From the NCBI GenBank assembly GCA_002308995.1, contig DBWQ01000023.1, positions 2,845 to 66,844 of the forward strand: 64,000 nt of DNA. Reading direction: 5' to 3'. Position 1 is the first letter of the stretch. Each line of letters begins with the position of its first letter. The stretch comes from Clostridiales bacterium UBA1234. GTDB taxonomy: Bacteria > Bacillota > Clostridia > TANB77 > UBA1234. The notes beneath the pieces are model-generated. The model was not told the origin of the DNA, ran no database searches, and saw only the letters and a list, made by a program, of their open reading frames with translations. The position numbers and the translations under genes were made by a program. Positions 54,955-63,622 of the stretch are shown here, piece after piece.

Positions 54955-56229
54955 CTAATTTCCCAAATAATATTCTAGTTTTAATTCCATTTGATGAGCA
55001 ATTTGTATAATTTCGTCTTTCGTTACCTTTTGAATTTTGGCAATCATTCCTTCTATGCTATCTTCCATCCCTAGTAAAAATTGCCCCATACTTAGGCTAA
55101 CCATCGTCGTTTCATCGTCCGTATACGTTCTAAATAAATTCACTAAAAAGGTTTTAGCATTAATCACATCTTCCTCGCTAAAATTTCCCTCATTCATATC
55201 TTGCACTTCTTTTTTGATATACTCTAAGGCTTTTTCGTATTTATCCATTTCAATCCCTGCGGTAATCAGCATTAATGCCTTATGTTTTAAGTAAGTCGAA
55301 CGGATGGTATACGCCATACTCTTTTTTTCACGCACATTTTGGAATAATTTAGACATGGCAGAAGAACCCAAAATAGCATTATACACATATACTTTATATA
55401 AATCATCCGAAAATGGATCTACTTTGGCATCATAGGTAAGGACAAGTTTTCCCTGAATAACCTCCCCAACATCTCTTACTTTTTTCACGCCATCAATCAT
55501 CGCCAAATCACTTTTATCCACCGCAAAGTAGTTTTGTGCATCACTGGTATCTTTAATAAATGAAAACTCCTTAGTCATCTGATCCATTACTTCGCTTTCT
55601 TCAAAACGCCCAGCAACATAAAAATGAATCTCACCCTCCGCCATTACCTTTTGGTATTGCTGATATAAGCTTACCTCATTCATTTTGGAAATATCCTCTT
55701 CTCTACCATATTTATATACCCCATAAGGATCATTTGGAAATAATTCCTCAAGGCTACGAAAAACTGCATATGCTCCCTTATCGTTAATTTTACTTTTAAT
55801 TAATTCTAAAAGCTGTGCCTTTTCTTGCTCTACATAATCTTTATCAAATGTACCATTCACCAATTTAGGCTCAAACATGATTTCTTTTAACAGTGAAATA
55901 GACTTTTGTAAAAGCTTTTCTTGGTTTAGGGCATACTGGTCATCAATCACGGATATATAAAATTGAAGAGCTTGTTTACTCCCCAACTTATCGGAGCTTG
56001 CATCAAAAATAGCGCCATACATATCATCCATGGCATTTGAAATATCGCGCATTGTTGGATGAGCATTGGTGCCACGTTTTAAAACCGCCGGAATTAAGGT
56101 GTTTTGGGTAATTTCCTCCTTATTTAAATCCACTAGCACAAAAGATGCTACGAGGTTGGTTTTGAATTTTTCCGTATACATCGTATGAAGATACACTCTA
56201 TCATTTAATTTGGTAATTGTTTCGTTCAA
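54955..56229 (-). CDS. ymfF: M16 family peptidase-like protein, YmfF type (no zinc motif)
   Basis: A 424-residue partner of YmfH. The M16 fold is clear (RDISNAMDDMYGAIFDASSD, YFLGN at the end) but the HxxEH zinc motif is absent: the matching place reads LKRGTNAHPTMRD. The start is probably a TTG, ten bases after AAAGGAG; an upstream in-frame TTG is less likely. It has its own promoter and is followed directly by ymfH, then lgt. Confidence 0.88.
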   Translation of the reverse strand: MNETITKLNDRVYLHTMYTEKFKTNLVASFVLVDLNKEEITQNTLIPAVLKRGTNAHPTMRDISNAMDDMYGAIFDASSDKLGSKQALQFYISVIDDQYALNQEKLLQKSISLLKEIMFEPKLVNGTFDKDYVEQEKAQLLELIKSKINDKGAYAVFRSLEELFPNDPYGVYKYGREEDISKMNEVSLYQQYQKVMAEGEIHFYVAGRFEESEVMDQMTKEFSFIKDTSDAQNYFAVDKSDLAMIDGVKKVRDVGEVIQGKLVLTYDAKVDPFSDDLYKVYVYNAILGSSAMSKLFQNVREKKSMAYTIRSTYLKHKALMLITAGIEMDKYEKALEYIKKEVQDMNEGNFSEEDVINAKTFLVNLFRTYTDDETTMVSLSMGQFLLGMEDSIEGMIAKIQKVTKDEIIQIAHQMELKLEYYLGN

Positions 56230-56288
56230 TGTAACATTACTCCTTTCCAAGCATTCGTTTTCAGCAAGCAAAACTTGCCAACACGTTT

Positions 56289-56318
56289 ATTATACTCTAT
56301 CTTATGGGTTTTATTCAA
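56289..56318 (-). promoter_or_regulatory. Promoter of the ymfF-ymfH-lgt unit
   Basis: Minus strand TTGAAT (56313-56318), 18-base spacer, TATAAT (56289-56294). Confidence 0.65.
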
Positions 56319-56330
56319 GTAGATACTCCA

Positions 56331-56361
56331 TAAAAAAACCCTTTGCCAATGGCAAAAGGTT
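56331..56361 (-). terminator. Terminator of pilin gene 1
   Basis: An 11-bp stem (arms flanking ATT) followed by TTTTTTT on the minus strand, 40 bases after the stop of the pilin gene. Confidence 0.85.
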
Positions 56362-56403
56362 TGATTAATATTTTATGGTAACTAATAAAGAACGCTCCTA
56401 CGT

Positions 56404-57192
56404 TTATGGTGTGGTACTAAAGGTATAGCCCACTGAGGTACCACCTGTTACGGTATCTTCTATATCAGGGACATAATACACTGCTGGTTTATCAGCAGAA
56501 GATGTTTCTACCTCGGTAGTATTTGGTACAATTTTTAAATTGGTTGGCGCCACTTCAACTGTTTTTACATAAATTTGTTCTAAATTACCTTCTGCAACAC
56601 TGCCAAAGGTGATTAAGCCAATGGTATCTGGTTTGGTAGCATCAAACCCTGTAAAAGCAGTACCATTTGGTTTGGTAACAAGGTCTGTAGCAGTGACATA
56701 ACTTTTATCATCATTCACATATGGTGGCCAACAAAAAACTCTCCCCTTAGGGGTAACAAAGTAGGACAAAGTTTGGTTCAAACTCTGATTGGTGTCTACT
56801 TTTGCCACTTTAATTTGCAAATTCTTTTTAGCATAAGCAATATTTAAAGGCGTACAAGAAATTGAAGATGCTTGCGTACGCGTAAGCCATAGTTTATCGC
56901 CTGAAGCATCTTTGGTAATAGGAGGATTTGCCATCTCACCACCTCTTGCCAAATAATTATATACTTGTGCATCCGATACGGAATGAGCTCGAGAAATCTC
57001 TTGATTTTTCACCCAAGCATATTGCTCCGAAATAGAAAGCTGAAGTTCTTTCATCTGTTGTGCAAAACCTGCATAATAGGCCTTTTGTGTATTATCTAGT
57101 GCACCACTTCTAATAGAAATAGCCGCTAGTAAAATAGCAATGACAATTGTAATAACAAGTGTAATCAACGAAATACCTTTTTGATTCTTCAT
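56404..57192 (-). CDS. Pilin-like protein 1 with FCWPP motif
   Basis: A 262-residue type IV pilin or pseudopilin. Its leader MKNQKG ends in the Gly cut by prepilin peptidase, followed by ISLITLVITIVIAILLAA, the hydrophobic stalk. Mature residue 5 is Thr, not the usual Glu. The globular part shares with its two paralogues the phrases YNYLARGGEM and FVTPKGRVFCWPPYVND. AAAGGAGG precedes the ATG. It stands alone between its own promoter and terminator, so its level can be set separately. Confidence 0.88.
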   Translation of the reverse strand: MKNQKGISLITLVITIVIAILLAAISIRSGALDNTQKAYYAGFAQQMKELQLSISEQYAWVKNQEISRAHSVSDAQVYNYLARGGEMANPPITKDASGDKLWLTRTQASSISCTPLNIAYAKKNLQIKVAKVDTNQSLNQTLSYFVTPKGRVFCWPPYVNDDKSYVTATDLVTKPNGTAFTGFDATKPDTIGLITFGSVAEGNLEQIYVKTVEVAPTNLKIVPNTTEVETSSADKPAVYYVPDIEDTVTGGTSVGYTFSTTP

Positions 57193-57218
57193 TTTCGCTC
57201 CTCCTTTGTATATTAAGT

Positions 57219-57247
57219 ATTGTACCACTTCTTTTAAAAGGTAGCAA
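57219..57247 (-). promoter_or_regulatory. Promoter of pilin gene 1
   Basis: Minus strand TTGCTA (57242-57247), 17-base spacer, TACAAT (57219-57224) with extended TGG. Confidence 0.72.
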
Positions 57248-57321
57248 GTAAGAATAAAATATTATCGCAAAAAATAGTTTAATTGATTTTTATTAAATCT
57301 TTTTCATTTGAGTTAGAAACA

Positions 57322-57363
57322 GAAAAAAGGATATTTTCTTCCATTAGAAGAAAATATCCTTTT
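57322..57363 (-). terminator. Terminator of pilin gene 2
   Basis: A perfect 15-bp stem (57327-57341 with 57347-57361) followed by T-run on the minus strand. Confidence 0.88.
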
Positions 57364-57411
57364 ATACTCTTATATGATAGATACTAACTTAAATAGTTAT
57401 CAAACTATCAA

Positions 57412-58140
57412 TTAATCAGCAAAGGTTAAAACAGCTTGTGGTTTAGCACCAGCTTCATCCTTAAATCCAATTGTCATCTCTGGGCTAACCGCAGTTGAAC
57501 CATTTTCAAAAGCAGTTTGAGTTACCCCAGCTTTTGCTATAGTAACTACCTCACCATTTGTAAAGGTAATGGTGCAGTCACTCTCAACAACCTCTTTCAT
57601 AGTCTTAAGATCAGCAGTACCAGCTTTAGCTACAGTATTTACGTTAACATAAGCTTTTTCATCATTGATGAATGGAGGCCAGCAGAATACATTACCCTTT
57701 GGAGTAACGAAAATACCACATGTAACTGAACCTGCAGCTGGTGTTTCAACTTTGATTGCTCTATCACCACTTACAATTGCACCTGTTTTTGCACCATTAG
57801 GATTAACTTGGCTTATAAACTTATCTGCTTGAGCAATAGTAAGCCACTTGCCTTCATTAGTACCAGAGAATTTATTAATATCTCCTCCTCTAGCAACAAA
57901 GTTTAAACGTTGAGAAAGACTCTTTGGGGCAACATTATTTTGAGCGATAAGAGTATTTGCATCTTCAGCTGCCGTTCTAATATCATCAGAAATTGTACTG
58001 ATTTTCTCAGAAAATCCTGTAAATTGAGCTCTAGCGCCCATGTCTAAAACACCACTACCAAGAGCAATAGCTGCTAAGATAATAGCAACAACGATTGTAA
58101 TAACCAATGTTATTAACGATACACCACTTTGATTTTTCAT
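57412..58140 (-). CDS. Pilin-like protein 2 with FCWPP motif, probable major pilin
   Basis: A 242-residue pilin-like protein: leader MKNQSG, stalk VSLITLVITIVVAIILAAIAL, Thr at mature position 5, then a globular domain with NFVARGGDIN and FVTPKGNVFCWPPFINDE. Among the three paralogues it has the strongest promoter, a 150-base structured leader, a strong AAGGAGG site and a long perfect terminator, so I infer it is the major pilin. Composition (Ala, Gly, Thr, Val) also suits an abundant pilin. Confidence 0.87.
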   Translation of the reverse strand: MKNQSGVSLITLVITIVVAIILAAIALGSGVLDMGARAQFTGFSEKISTISDDIRTAAEDANTLIAQNNVAPKSLSQRLNFVARGGDINKFSGTNEGKWLTIAQADKFISQVNPNGAKTGAIVSGDRAIKVETPAAGSVTCGIFVTPKGNVFCWPPFINDEKAYVNVNTVAKAGTADLKTMKEVVESDCTITFTNGEVVTIAKAGVTQTAFENGSTAVSPEMTIGFKDEAGAKPQAVLTFAD

Positions 58141-58290
58141 AATAAAAATCCTCCTTAATTTTTTTTATTCTAGGTACTACCTAGTTTGAGACTTCCTAGG
58201 TAATCCCTAGAGTTCTCTTTTGTGAATTACTTCGTTAACTTACCCTGACACTCGCACCCTGACAAGGCATTTAACGTTTTAATTCTTTAC
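58141..58290 (-). other. Structured 5' leader of pilin gene 2
   Basis: The transcript leader contains two successive small hairpins with similar sequence (58194-58209 and 58169-58183, both of the CTAGG...CCTAG kind) and a repeat of GTCAGGGT farther upstream. It may stabilise the mRNA. It does not match the c-di-GMP riboswitch classes I know. Confidence 0.5.
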
Positions 58291-58297
58291 AAGTATT

Positions 58298-58326
58298 AGT
58301 ATAAACAATGATTTTTTAAAATGCAA
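58298..58326 (-). promoter_or_regulatory. SigA-type promoter of pilin gene 2
   Basis: Minus strand TTGCAT (58321-58326), 17-base spacer, TATACT (58298-58303). Confidence 0.78.
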
Positions 58327-58435
58327 TAGGTTTTTTGGTTAAATTATCTTTACGAAAATATTACAAAAATGTAACAAAGAAGTCTAGAAATTCACCAAAC
58401 AAACTACATTTGGATAGGTAAAATACTTTTTACTT

Positions 58436-58470
58436 AAAAAAAGAAGCGAGTAAAAACTCGCCTCTTTTTT
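58436..58470 (-). terminator. Terminator of the pilB-pilC-pilin 3 unit
   Basis: The stem AGGCGAGT/ACTCGCTT with TTTT loop is followed by CTTTTTTT on the minus strand, overlapping the stop of pilin gene 3. Confidence 0.87.
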
Positions 58471-59263
58471 ACTGACTTCTATCATATCCTTCAAATGTAT
58501 ATCCTTGCGCTACGCCATATTTCTTAACATGTTCTTCATTTGACCTGGTTTCCTCAGAATACCAAATGCTAGGAAGACTTCTATCTATTACTTGGCTTCC
58601 CTTACTAATATTATTATTAGAAGGAGCCGAATTAGAAACTATAATTTCTTCCCCATTTAAAAAGGTTATCTTCACAGTAGGATTTAATGAAGGGTTGGTA
58701 GCATCAGAACCTTTCAGATCTTCGCCAGTCATGGATTTGGCAGCAGTAATGCCATCGACATAACTTCTACCATCACTCGAATACGGTGGCCAACAAAAAA
58801 CATTTCCCAGAGGTGTGATAAAATACGATAACTCCTGCTTATTTGCATAATAGGTGTCCACTTTTCTATCTTTTAAACTTAAATACTCTTCTGCATAATT
58901 TTTTTCGATTATCGTACAAGGAATGGCATTCGCTTGTTCCTCTGTTAACATCTTAAGCCTATTTTCTCTAGATAAAAAATCAAAATCTCTATCCGCAAGC
59001 CCTCTGGCAACAAAATTGTAAAACTGTGCCTTAGAAATTGCATGCTGCGTAAACGGATCTTTTGACATCATCTGAGCGCCAATATCAGCAATTCTAGTTT
59101 TAATATTATCACGAAATTGCGATATTTCCATATCAAATGATAAAAACTGTGCTTTATCTCCTATATTAAGAACACCACTAGATAATGCAATCGATGAAAG
59201 TATAATTGCAATCACAATTGTAATTACTAGTGTAATTAAAGAGACTCCATTTTGTTTCTTCAT
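58469..59263 (-). CDS. Pilin-like protein 3 with FCWPP motif
   Basis: A 264-residue paralogue: leader MKKQNG, stalk VSLITLVITIVIAIILSSIAL with Thr at mature position 5, then NFVARGLADRD and FITPLGNVFCWPPYSSDG. I start at the ATG with AGAGGA upstream; seven more in-frame codons are possible. It follows pilC by 56 bases and seems to be cotranscribed with pilB and pilC, so it may be a minor pilin needed for assembly rather than the main subunit. Confidence 0.87.
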   Translation of the reverse strand: MKKQNGVSLITLVITIVIAIILSSIALSSGVLNIGDKAQFLSFDMEISQFRDNIKTRIADIGAQMMSKDPFTQHAISKAQFYNFVARGLADRDFDFLSRENRLKMLTEEQANAIPCTIIEKNYAEEYLSLKDRKVDTYYANKQELSYFITPLGNVFCWPPYSSDGRSYVDGITAAKSMTGEDLKGSDATNPSLNPTVKITFLNGEEIIVSNSAPSNNNISKGSQVIDRSLPSIWYSEETRSNEEHVKKYGVAQGYTFEGYDRSQ

Positions 59264-59319
59264 ATCTTTCCTCTTTCTTTTCATTTTTAGTGGTATCTCT
59301 CTATGAAATGTAGTATACG

Positions 59320-60678
59320 CTACATTCCGTAGGCATCAAATAAGAATGTACCTGTATATAGTTCCATAACTGGTTTTAGTACAACCAAGATAAAGAATAC
59401 CATTACGACACCCATGATAGCCATACTGACGTTAGGCAATATTTTAATAATTCTCTCAATGGTGATGTTAATATCATCATTTAAAAATTCTACAATTTTA
59501 TTAACCATGTCTTCGATATCGGTTTCCATACCAATACGAAGCATCTCGAGTGCCATTGGTGGCATATTGGGAAGACGCTCGAATGGCTCCACCCACATTT
59601 CACCTTGTTGCAGGTTATCTTGCGCATTCTCGATGACGGACAGGATAACGTAATTGGAGACGACGCCCTTACTGATATCTAAGGCATCATATAACTTAGC
59701 ATTATTGGCAAGGTTTAACTGCATGGCTTTAAAAAACTTTTGCAGTGCCAGTCTGGTAATTAACTGTCCAAAAATTGGCACCTTCAGTTTAAACATATCC
59801 CATTGATATCTACCATTAACAGAAGATTTCCAAAAATTAAATAAAACAATTCCTGCTATGATAAAAGCAACTACGAAATACCATTTGTCGACACAAGCAC
59901 GGATAAAAGCTGCTACTTTTAAAGTAAGTGGTGGGATTTTATCCGTAACACCCATATTGGCATATAGATTTTCCAAAACCGGCACACCTACTAATACACC
60001 AACTACGGTTAGTAAAAACATACCTACCGCTTGAAGAAGTGGTCCTGTTAAAGCCTTTTTAACAGCTCTTGTTGTACTAGCAGATTCTTGTAAATAATCT
60101 AGCGCTTGGAATAACGCATTTGTCATATTTCCAGATAACTCACCAATTTTAATAATAGAGATATAAATCGTTGGAAAAACATCCTCATAGTATTCCAAAG
60201 TAGAATAAATATATTCACCCGCTTCTACACCATTTAATAAGTCTTCAATAATTCCTTTCATAACCGGATTATCTGAATTCTCTAAAAGTGTAGTTAAAGC
60301 CCTTGTGTTAGTAAAATTAGCTCTTTTTAATAAGTACAAGCTCTGTGTAAAAGCAATTAAGTCTCTTCGTGTTGCCTTCTTAAACATAGAAAAATCAAAA
60401 TTGATGTCACGATTTAAACCTTGTTGCTGTTTCTTACGCTGTTCTTCTAGTAACTTTTCTCTGGCAAGCTTGGTAACAGCAGCAGATGAGACTTGGTTCT
60501 TTTTGGTTCTTTGAGCTGGTCTTAATTTGCTCAAAATACCTGTTTGCTGTCTAACATTAATGGGAGTTAAACCATTGGCTCTTAACTTATCTTTAACATC
60601 TTGTACACTATTTCCTTCTATTTTATTACTAACTGTCTGCCCATTTTTAGTTGTCGCCCTATATGTATATACACCCAT
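59320..60678 (-). CDS. pilC: Type IV pilus/type II secretion inner-membrane platform protein PilC/GspF
   Basis: The 452-residue platform protein on which the ATPase assembles pilin. The first 100 residues hold an ARMET-like stretch (YTYRATTKNGQTVSNKIEG) and a Lys/Arg/Gln-rich linker. Two GspF domains follow, with signatures FTQSLYLLKRANF, LLNGVEAGEYIYSTLEYYEDVFP and, in the second copy, LRIGMETDIEDMV. Membrane segments are at about 205-230, 265-285 and 425-445. It sits 25 bases after pilB. Confidence 0.95.
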   Translation of the reverse strand: MGVYTYRATTKNGQTVSNKIEGNSVQDVKDKLRANGLTPINVRQQTGILSKLRPAQRTKKNQVSSAAVTKLAREKLLEEQRKKQQQGLNRDINFDFSMFKKATRRDLIAFTQSLYLLKRANFTNTRALTTLLENSDNPVMKGIIEDLLNGVEAGEYIYSTLEYYEDVFPTIYISIIKIGELSGNMTNALFQALDYLQESASTTRAVKKALTGPLLQAVGMFLLTVVGVLVGVPVLENLYANMGVTDKIPPLTLKVAAFIRACVDKWYFVVAFIIAGIVLFNFWKSSVNGRYQWDMFKLKVPIFGQLITRLALQKFFKAMQLNLANNAKLYDALDISKGVVSNYVILSVIENAQDNLQQGEMWVEPFERLPNMPPMALEMLRIGMETDIEDMVNKIVEFLNDDINITIERIIKILPNVSMAIMGVVMVFFILVVLKPVMELYTGTFLFDAYGM

Positions 60679-60703
60679 AGCTTACTCCTTTCAGAGTGTT
60701 TAA

Positions 60704-62361
60704 TTATAGTCCTATCTTTTTCTTAACTTCACTAATTGTGGTATGCCCTTGAATAACTTTGTGTAGCGCATCACAGACAAGTGGTCGATAGCCTTCAGCA
60801 AAGGCTGCCTTTCTAATCTCCGTAATGGTACCATCTGAAATAATCAAATCTTTAATATCATCGGTTACTGAAAGTGCCTCATTGGCTGCAATTCTTCCAT
60901 AGAATCCTGTATTGTTACAGTGCTCGCACCCTACTGGCTCGTAGGTGGTAACCCCTGTCAAATCAAAATCAACATCAAAACGTTTTCCAATACGCTTAAA
61001 GGTTTCAATCTCCATTTGATTGAATTCTCTTTTTCGCGCACAATCTTTACAAATTCTTCTCACAAGTCTCTGTGCAATCGTGGTTGCCAAAACGCTTCCA
61101 ATATCGTAGGAAGAAATGCCTAGCTTTCTAAGACGGGTAACAACCTCGATACTATCAACGGTGTGGATAGTAGAAAGTACAAAGTGTCCAGTTTGTCCAG
61201 CTTGAATGGCAATCTCGGCGGTTTCTTTATCTCTTATCTCTCCGAAGTAGAATGATATCAGGGTCTTGTCTTAAGATGGTTCTTAGGGAATCGGCGAAGG
61301 TAACACGTTTGTTAACCTCAACCTGATTAAGTCCTGGAATACGAATTTCGACTGGGTCCTCAACAGTAGTAATATTCACATTAGGTCTATTTAAAAGTGC
61401 TAAGGCACTATATAGCGTAGTGGTTTTACCTTCACCTGTAGGAGCGGCAATAACCGCAATACAGTTCTTTTTGTTAAAATACTTTTCCATAACGGTTTCA
61501 TCATCAGGATATCCTAACTCTTGAAGACCTTTGATGGAAGCTTCCTTTTTCATTAATCTGAGTACGAACTTCTCGCCATATACATTCATCTGTGAAGATA
61601 CACGGATGTTGTAATCTGGGTACAAAATAATACGACCATCCTGAGAAAGTGTTATCTCTTGGTGCATGTTAGAAATAGATTTTAATCTTCCGGATAACTT
61701 GTTGCTGTTTTTCTTTTTCTATTTTGGCAATTTCGATTAACTCACCATCAATCCTAAACCTTACTCTAAAATAATTCTCCATCGGCTCAAAGTGCAAGTC
61801 ACTCGCTCTTTTGGCCATACCAGAACGAATAATGTTATCTACTAGCTGTGAGATATCTCGCCCATAAGTATCAAAAGCACCTACATCGCTCTCTTCTGGT
61901 TTAAGTTCCAAGTTTTTAACGATATCGTCAATGTAAGAAGCAAACGTTACGTAAGGCTCCATAGATAGGCCGCCCTTACTTAACAAAATTAAACGAATCA
62001 TCTTTTGTAAATCTTTATTAGTAGGATCGGCAAAAGCAACTTTGATACGATTCTCATTAATCTCAAATGGAATGACTTTGTGCTGCTTGACGATATCCAT
62101 CGAAATATACTGCGTAAATGGAAAGGCAAGTTTAGGCTCTAGCATAACAGGCCTAAAACCAGTCGATTCACCAATGGTATTTAGTAAATCCTGGTCATCA
62201 CAAACTTTTAATATATGGAATACTTCACCTAATTTAATACCTCTATGTGATTGCTGATATTCTATGGCACGATCAATATCAGATTCTTTGATTAAACCTT
62301 TTCGAATCAGCATAACACCAATCGGTGTCTTGTTGCTTGAATTGTTATCAAAAACTGCCAT
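60704..62361 (-). CDS. pilB: Pilus assembly ATPase PilB/GspE, needs two +1 shifts at CGG
   Basis: The hexameric ATPase that drives pilus extension. Two +1 shifts restore a full 551-residue protein. Part one is the N1 domain (GVMLIRKGLIKESDID) and the start of N2. Shift one (codon 224, ATC-CGG-A) joins QQQVI to GRLKSISNMHQEITLSQDGR. The ATPase core has Walker A APTGEGKTTTLY. Shift two (codon 373, CTT-CGG-A) falls within the Walker B region and gives DPDIILLGEIRDKETAEIA. The last part has the tetracysteine zinc site (CKDC, CEHC) and TIHTVDSIEVVTRL. GAGGAGG precedes the ATG. Without both shifts the ATPase is lost. Confidence 0.94.
61242..61244 (-). other. Second CGG +1 recoding site in pilB
   Basis: In-phase CGG (codon 373) after CTT. 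Skipping C gives GGA, the conserved Gly of the Gly-Glu-Ile-Arg-Asp Walker B stretch. Confidence 0.94.
61690..61692 (-). other. First CGG +1 recoding site in pilB
   Basis: In-phase CGG (codon 224) after ATC. Skipping C gives GGA and the arginine-rich helix entering the core. Confidence 0.93.
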
Positions 62362-62409
62362 ATGTAAGCCTCCTCTTCTTTTGTAAAACCGATAATACTC
62401 CTATCTATT

Positions 62410-62438
62410 ATTTTAAGTTTTTTTGTTTTTGAAGTCAA
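62410..62438 (-). promoter_or_regulatory. SigA-type promoter of pilB
   Basis: Minus strand TTGACT (62433-62438), 17-base spacer, TAAAAT (62410-62415). Confidence 0.75.
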
Positions 62439-62503
62439 TATTTTTTAAGTAAGTCCATGAATTACCAATCAATATTTGTCATGTAGGAAAAGCTTGTCGC
62501 TAC

Positions 62504-62704
62504 CTATTCCTCCTCTAATCTCGAGGCAATCTCATACATATTCGGAATATCTTTGGCATACGTTTCTTGAATCGATTCAATAATACGTGTTTGCCTAATA
62601 TAACTCATCGCACTGCTACCATAAAATGAAATTCCATATAATGAAAAAATAAGCATTGCCATAAAGATAGCCATGGTAACCGCACCTTTTTCTTTTTTGT
62701 TCAT
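62504..62704 (-). CDS. Small membrane protein of the pilus locus, 66 aa
   Basis: A 66-residue protein with one membrane segment (GAVTMAIFMAMLIFSLYGIS) and a charged helix. The Lys-Gly before the hydrophobic stretch looks like a prepilin cleavage site, so it may be a minor pseudopilin or a PilX-like piece. Its ATG overlaps the stop of the upstream pilin-like gene by one base (TAATG), so it is translated together with it. Confidence 0.7.
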   Translation of the reverse strand: MNKKEKGAVTMAIFMAMLIFSLYGISFYGSSAMSYIRQTRIIESIQETYAKDIPNMYEIASRLEEE

Positions 62705-63177
62705 TAATATCCTCTCCCTACTTTAAAGTATTGTTCGTTTGTCTCGAGTACATCTTTATCCATTGCCGATATTTTAACTTTTAAAAAGCCTTCCTCTGCA
62801 TTGTAGGTAAAAAATACGCCCGATAGTTTATCTGTGATGAGTGCATCTTTACGATATACTTCATAAATCTCATAAGTTTGGTTGCCTGATTTTCGCTGAT
62901 TAGAGGTATATCGAATGGAATACTCAACACCATTATCAAACCTAATATACGAATCTGAGAATTCTAAGATGCCATTTGCTGATTTAACATCATTCACAAA
63001 AAACGAATAAAACTTAAGCACCTCATCGGATAGCCTTGCTTTTTTCGTAAGAACACCAAGCTCAGACATAAAATTAATATTAATAAACGCTAGCGTACCT
63101 AGTAAAATGGTTGAAACAATAATATAAATCGTCAGTGTTGTTAACGTGACACCTTTTTGATTTTTAAATTGAAACAT
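62704..63177 (-). CDS. Minor pilin-like protein, 157 aa
   Basis: A pilin-like protein whose leader MFQFKNQKG ends in Gly and is followed by a hydrophobic stalk (VTLTTLTIYIIVSTILLGTL). Mature position 5 is Thr, as in the three larger paralogues. The rest is a small globular domain of the GspJ/minor-pilin size. It is one of a run of overlapping or closely spaced minor pilin genes behind pilD, and probably helps initiate the filament. Confidence 0.8.
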   Translation of the reverse strand: MFQFKNQKGVTLTTLTIYIIVSTILLGTLAFININFMSELGVLTKKARLSDEVLKFYSFFVNDVKSANGILEFSDSYIRFDNGVEYSIRYTSNQRKSGNQTYEIYEVYRKDALITDKLSGVFFTYNAEEGFLKVKISAMDKDVLETNEQYFKVGRGY

Positions 63178-63208
63178 GGTATCTTTCCTTTCTTTTTCCT
63201 AAAGGATT

Positions 63209-63610
63209 CTATTCGTTAATCATGAGTGTTTGCAATGTCATCACCGCTTCGCTTCCTGCCTTTTTACTCATCGTGTTATACTTCACATTGGCGGTAATAA
63301 TTAACACTTTACTACCATAATTTATCCCGTCTTTGGGTGGGATGGTTTCAATGGTGGTTTCCACGCGCATATTATTTTCGATTAACGCTTTGTTTTTGAT
63401 ATCAGCAAGACTAAGGCCTCGATTTTCTAGTTCAATTGCTTCAATCGCTTGCATTGCATACGAAAGCGCAATATTTCTTTGCTCAATTCTATGGTAATTT
63501 TCGTTACTTGCCGAAAGAAGTGTCACACTACATACCATAAAAATAACAATAATAATCAGGGCAACACCAATTTCAATTAAAGAATAACCTGATTCCGACT
63601 TAAACTTCAA
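63209..63610 (-). CDS. Minor pilin, PilV/GspI-like, with canonical Glu5
   Basis: A 133-residue pilin with the standard motif: leader ending SESG, then YSLIEIGVALIIIVIFM, with Glu at mature position 5. It is the only pilin in the window with the canonical Glu. The start is TTG, five bases after AGGAGGTG. That site overlaps the pilD stop when pilD is read with its +1 shift, giving tight coupling of the two genes. Confidence 0.83.
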   Translation of the reverse strand: MKFKSESGYSLIEIGVALIIIVIFMVCSVTLLSASNENYHRIEQRNIALSYAMQAIEAIELENRGLSLADIKNKALIENNMRVETTIETIPPKDGINYGSKVLIITANVKYNTMSKKAGSEAVMTLQTLMINE

Positions 63611-63622
63611 CGTGGCACCTCC

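Noticed and set aside
58141..58326. c-di-GMP riboswitch upstream of the pilin gene
   Set aside because: Pilus genes in clostridia can have one, but I could not match the conserved core of either class; only small hairpins are present.
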